Assembly (NCBI RefSeq): GCF_028330765.1
Contig: NZ_JAQMTY010000145.1
Span: 1 to 64,000 of the forward strand
Reading direction: 5' to 3'
Length of the DNA: 64,000 bases
Source: Spirulina subsalsa CS-330
GTDB taxonomy: Bacteria > Cyanobacteriota > Cyanobacteriia > Cyanobacteriales > Spirulinaceae
A model generated the notes under the pieces. It saw only the letters and a program-made list of their open reading frames with translations, searched no databases and was not told the DNA's origin. Position 1 is the stretch's first letter. Each line of letters opens with the position of its first letter. The translations under genes and the position numbers were made by a program. Positions 62,289-64,000 of this stretch are shown in pieces.

Positions 62289-63341
62289 ATGACAACCGTG
62301 CTTAAAGCGGCGGTAATTGGCACTGGGGTGATTTCAAAAGAACATCTCAGCTTCCTTGCCGCCAGTCCCCACGCTCGGTTAGTGGGAGTCTGTGACCTCT
62401 CGCGAGCCGCAGCCCGCTATGCTGCCCAGCGGTATGGTGCTGATGCACCCTACACGGACTTTAACCAGATGTTGGCCGAAGCGCAGCCCGATGTCGTGCA
62501 TATCCTCACGCCGCCCCAAAGTCATAAATTCATCGCCACGGCCTGTTTAAAAGCTGGGGCTCATGTAATTTGTGAAAAACCGATCGCCTCCCATTATCAA
62601 GACTTTCAAGAACTGTGGGCGATCGCTCAGGAGTGCGATCGCGCCCTGATCGAAGACCAAAACTATCGCTTCAATGAGCCGATCCTCGCCATTCATGACC
62701 TCGTCACCCAGGGCAAACTCGGCCACATCGAAGAAATCGAAGTGCGGATGTCCCTCGGCCTCCGGGGTGGCGGTCGCTTTGCCGACGAAAACCTCCCCAG
62801 CCCGATCCACCAAATGCCCGCCGGCGTAATCCACGACCTGATCACCCATCTCGTCTATCTCGCCCTGCCCTACCTGCCCAGCTTTGACTATATTCGCGCC
62901 ACCTGGAACAACCACGGCGGCGGCGATCTGTTCAAATACGACGATCTAGACGCGCTGGTAATTGGCGACAACGTTCACGCCCGGTTCCGGTTCAGTTGCA
63001 CCACCATGCCCGAAGGCTTCCATTTCCGTGTCCGAGGCACCGAAGGCTACGCCGAAACCGACCTGTTTCAACCCTACATCCGCGCCGTCTATCCCCGTGG
63101 CGGTAAACAACTCTCCCCCCTCGTCAACCACTGGTGCAACGGTCTCGACCTGATGAAAGCCAGCGTCCGCAACTTCCGCCGCAAAATCATGCAGCGCACT
63201 CCCTACGAAGGTCTAAAAATTCTCCTCGATCGCACCTATACCGCCCTAATCAACGGCACACCCCTGCCCATCTCCTACGACGATATGGAACGCACCAGCC
63301 GCTTAATTGACGCTTTAGTCGCAGAGGACAATCAACGATGA
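62289..63341 (+). CDS. Gfo/Idh/MocA-family oxidoreductase
   Basis: This 350-aa NAD(P)-dependent sugar-type dehydrogenase has Rossmann motif AVIGTGVISKEHL, the CEKPIA motif carrying the catalytic Lys (about residue 96), and a C-terminal alpha/beta domain with VIHDLITHLVYLALPYL, where the family His is located. Such enzymes often make modified sugars for surface polysaccharides; the substrate here is unknown. Its stop overlaps the next start by 4 bp (ATGA), so it works with the epimerase. Confidence 0.9.
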   Translation: MTTVLKAAVIGTGVISKEHLSFLAASPHARLVGVCDLSRAAARYAAQRYGADAPYTDFNQMLAEAQPDVVHILTPPQSHKFIATACLKAGAHVICEKPIASHYQDFQELWAIAQECDRALIEDQNYRFNEPILAIHDLVTQGKLGHIEEIEVRMSLGLRGGGRFADENLPSPIHQMPAGVIHDLITHLVYLALPYLPSFDYIRATWNNHGGGDLFKYDDLDALVIGDNVHARFRFSCTTMPEGFHFRVRGTEGYAETDLFQPYIRAVYPRGGKQLSPLVNHWCNGLDLMKASVRNFRRKIMQRTPYEGLKILLDRTYTALINGTPLPISYDDMERTSRLIDALVAEDNQR

Positions 63342-64000
63342 AACTACTAATCACTGGCGCATCGGGTTTTGTGGGTAAATATGTCGTGGCCGAAGGGCTG
63401 CGGCGGGGTCATGACGTGAAAGCCGTCGTCCGTCCCCAAACCGATGTAACCCGCATTCCCTGGCATGATTGCGATCGCCTCGAACTCGTCCGCATCGACC
63501 TCCGCCAACAGGCCGAACTCACCGCCGCCCTCGTCGGCGTGGATGCCGTCATCCACCTCGCCGCCGTCAAATCGGGGGACTTTTACGATCAATTCGCCGG
63601 AACGGTGATGGCCACGGAAAGCCTCCTCGCCGCCATGGCCGAGGCGAAGGTGTCGCGCTTGGTGGCGATCAGCACCTTTTCCGTCTACGAATACCAACAA
63701 AAACGCGCCCACAGCCTCCTTGATGAAAATTCCCCCCTCGTCACCAAAGAACGGGTGATCAACCGGGACGAATATTCTCAAACAAAGCTCATTCAAGAGG
63801 AGCTTTATCGCGAATTTGGCACAGAACATAACGGCAAAGTCACGATCTTAAGACCCGGCATGATCTACGGTCGAGAATACCTCTGGCACGCCCTCCTCGG
63901 TGCTGAGTTTGGCTCAGTCCTCTTACGTATCGGCACGCGGGGAACGTTGCCCCTCAGTTATGTGGAAAACTGCGCCGAAGCGATGATCATTACGGCAGAA
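63338..64000 (+). CDS. NAD-dependent epimerase/dehydratase, 3' end beyond the window
   Basis: The first 221 residues of an extended short-chain dehydrogenase. The cofactor motif is GASGFVG (7-13), VIHLAAVKSGD follows, and the active site is YSQTK. LRPGMIYGRE and the LSYVENCAEAMI region are typical. The frame is open to the last base. It is translationally coupled to the Gfo/Idh/MocA gene, suggesting a nucleotide-sugar pathway of which only two steps are seen. Confidence 0.9.
   Translation, partial: MKLLITGASGFVGKYVVAEGLRRGHDVKAVVRPQTDVTRIPWHDCDRLELVRIDLRQQAELTAALVGVDAVIHLAAVKSGDFYDQFAGTVMATESLLAAMAEAKVSRLVAISTFSVYEYQQKRAHSLLDENSPLVTKERVINRDEYSQTKLIQEELYREFGTEHNGKVTILRPGMIYGREYLWHALLGAEFGSVLLRIGTRGTLPLSYVENCAEAMIITAE

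Noticed and set aside
1..64000. tRNA, rRNA and CRISPR arrays
   Set aside because: I scanned the intergenic regions by eye for T-arm-like sequences and regularly spaced repeats and saw none; a covariance-model search would be needed to be certain.

Overview
The window is cyanobacterial chromosome. Oxygenic-photosynthesis markers support this: petG, ndhD, a homogentisate phytyltransferase and a DHNA-CoA thioesterase for phylloquinone. So do cyanobacteria-specific families (DUF1815, an EbsA-like protein, a CSP41-like epimerase) and the very frequent HIP1 octamer GCGATCGC. The species cannot be fixed from sequence alone. I see no rRNA, tRNA or CRISPR array.

Layout. 1-5.1 kb holds stress genes (type II peroxiredoxin, Dps, Hsp20), two small inverted-repeat elements, and an unusual fusion of SurE nucleotidase to a formylglycine-generating-enzyme-like domain, divergent from pheS. 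6.2-13.7 kb holds a DUF2470 gene, cobK, a coiled-coil gene, a BrkB-family membrane protein, upp, a YtxH-like protein, yggT, a CSP41-like epimerase and a hybrid response regulator/histidine kinase. 14-22.3 kb holds DUF1815, ndhD, acyl-CoA synthetase, a YlqD-like protein, an EbsA-like protein, a phosphotransacetylase-like protein and ispG. 22.4-26.3 kb is an accessory patch: two paralogous Uma2 genes flank an SLH-domain surface protein and an internally deleted tnpB relic. 26.3-35.4 kb holds a pentapeptide/TPR protein, an LD-carboxypeptidase, hpt, potC with mrdA, an M50 protease, argG and aroK. 36.3-40.3 kb holds natFGH-type polar amino-acid transporter genes without an ATPase gene, then petG.

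40.6-46.4 kb is the most island-like part. It carries a 646-aa armadillo/HEAT-like membrane-anchored protein whose 3' half is AT-rich, a DUF1016 (YhcG-type) PD-(D/E)XK nuclease, an FtsK/SpoIIIE-type ATPase, and two small paralogous helical proteins. It resembles a defence or mobile module, and I do not recognise the combination. 46.4-51.3 kb returns to housekeeping: rsmD, a glycosyltransferase, a degenerate Nudix protein overlapping a tandem class III cyclase, and a retropepsin-like protease. A tnpB-only transposon follows at 51.35-52.68 kb. Its TnpB keeps the RuvC triad but has lost the zinc ribbon. 52.7-64 kb holds an MsbA-like exporter, menI-ureF-tyrA, a long pentapeptide-repeat protein, a DinG-like protein with a ruined Walker A motif, ruvA with its upstream partner, and a Gfo/Idh/MocA oxidoreductase followed by an epimerase cut by the window end.

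Two themes recur. Small inverted-repeat elements sit exactly at gene 3' ends and supply the stop codon: a 126-bp family at dps and ruvA, and a second family at the surE fusion. Several proteins keep a family fold but have lost catalytic residues: the FGE-like domain, the Nudix protein and the DinG-like protein.
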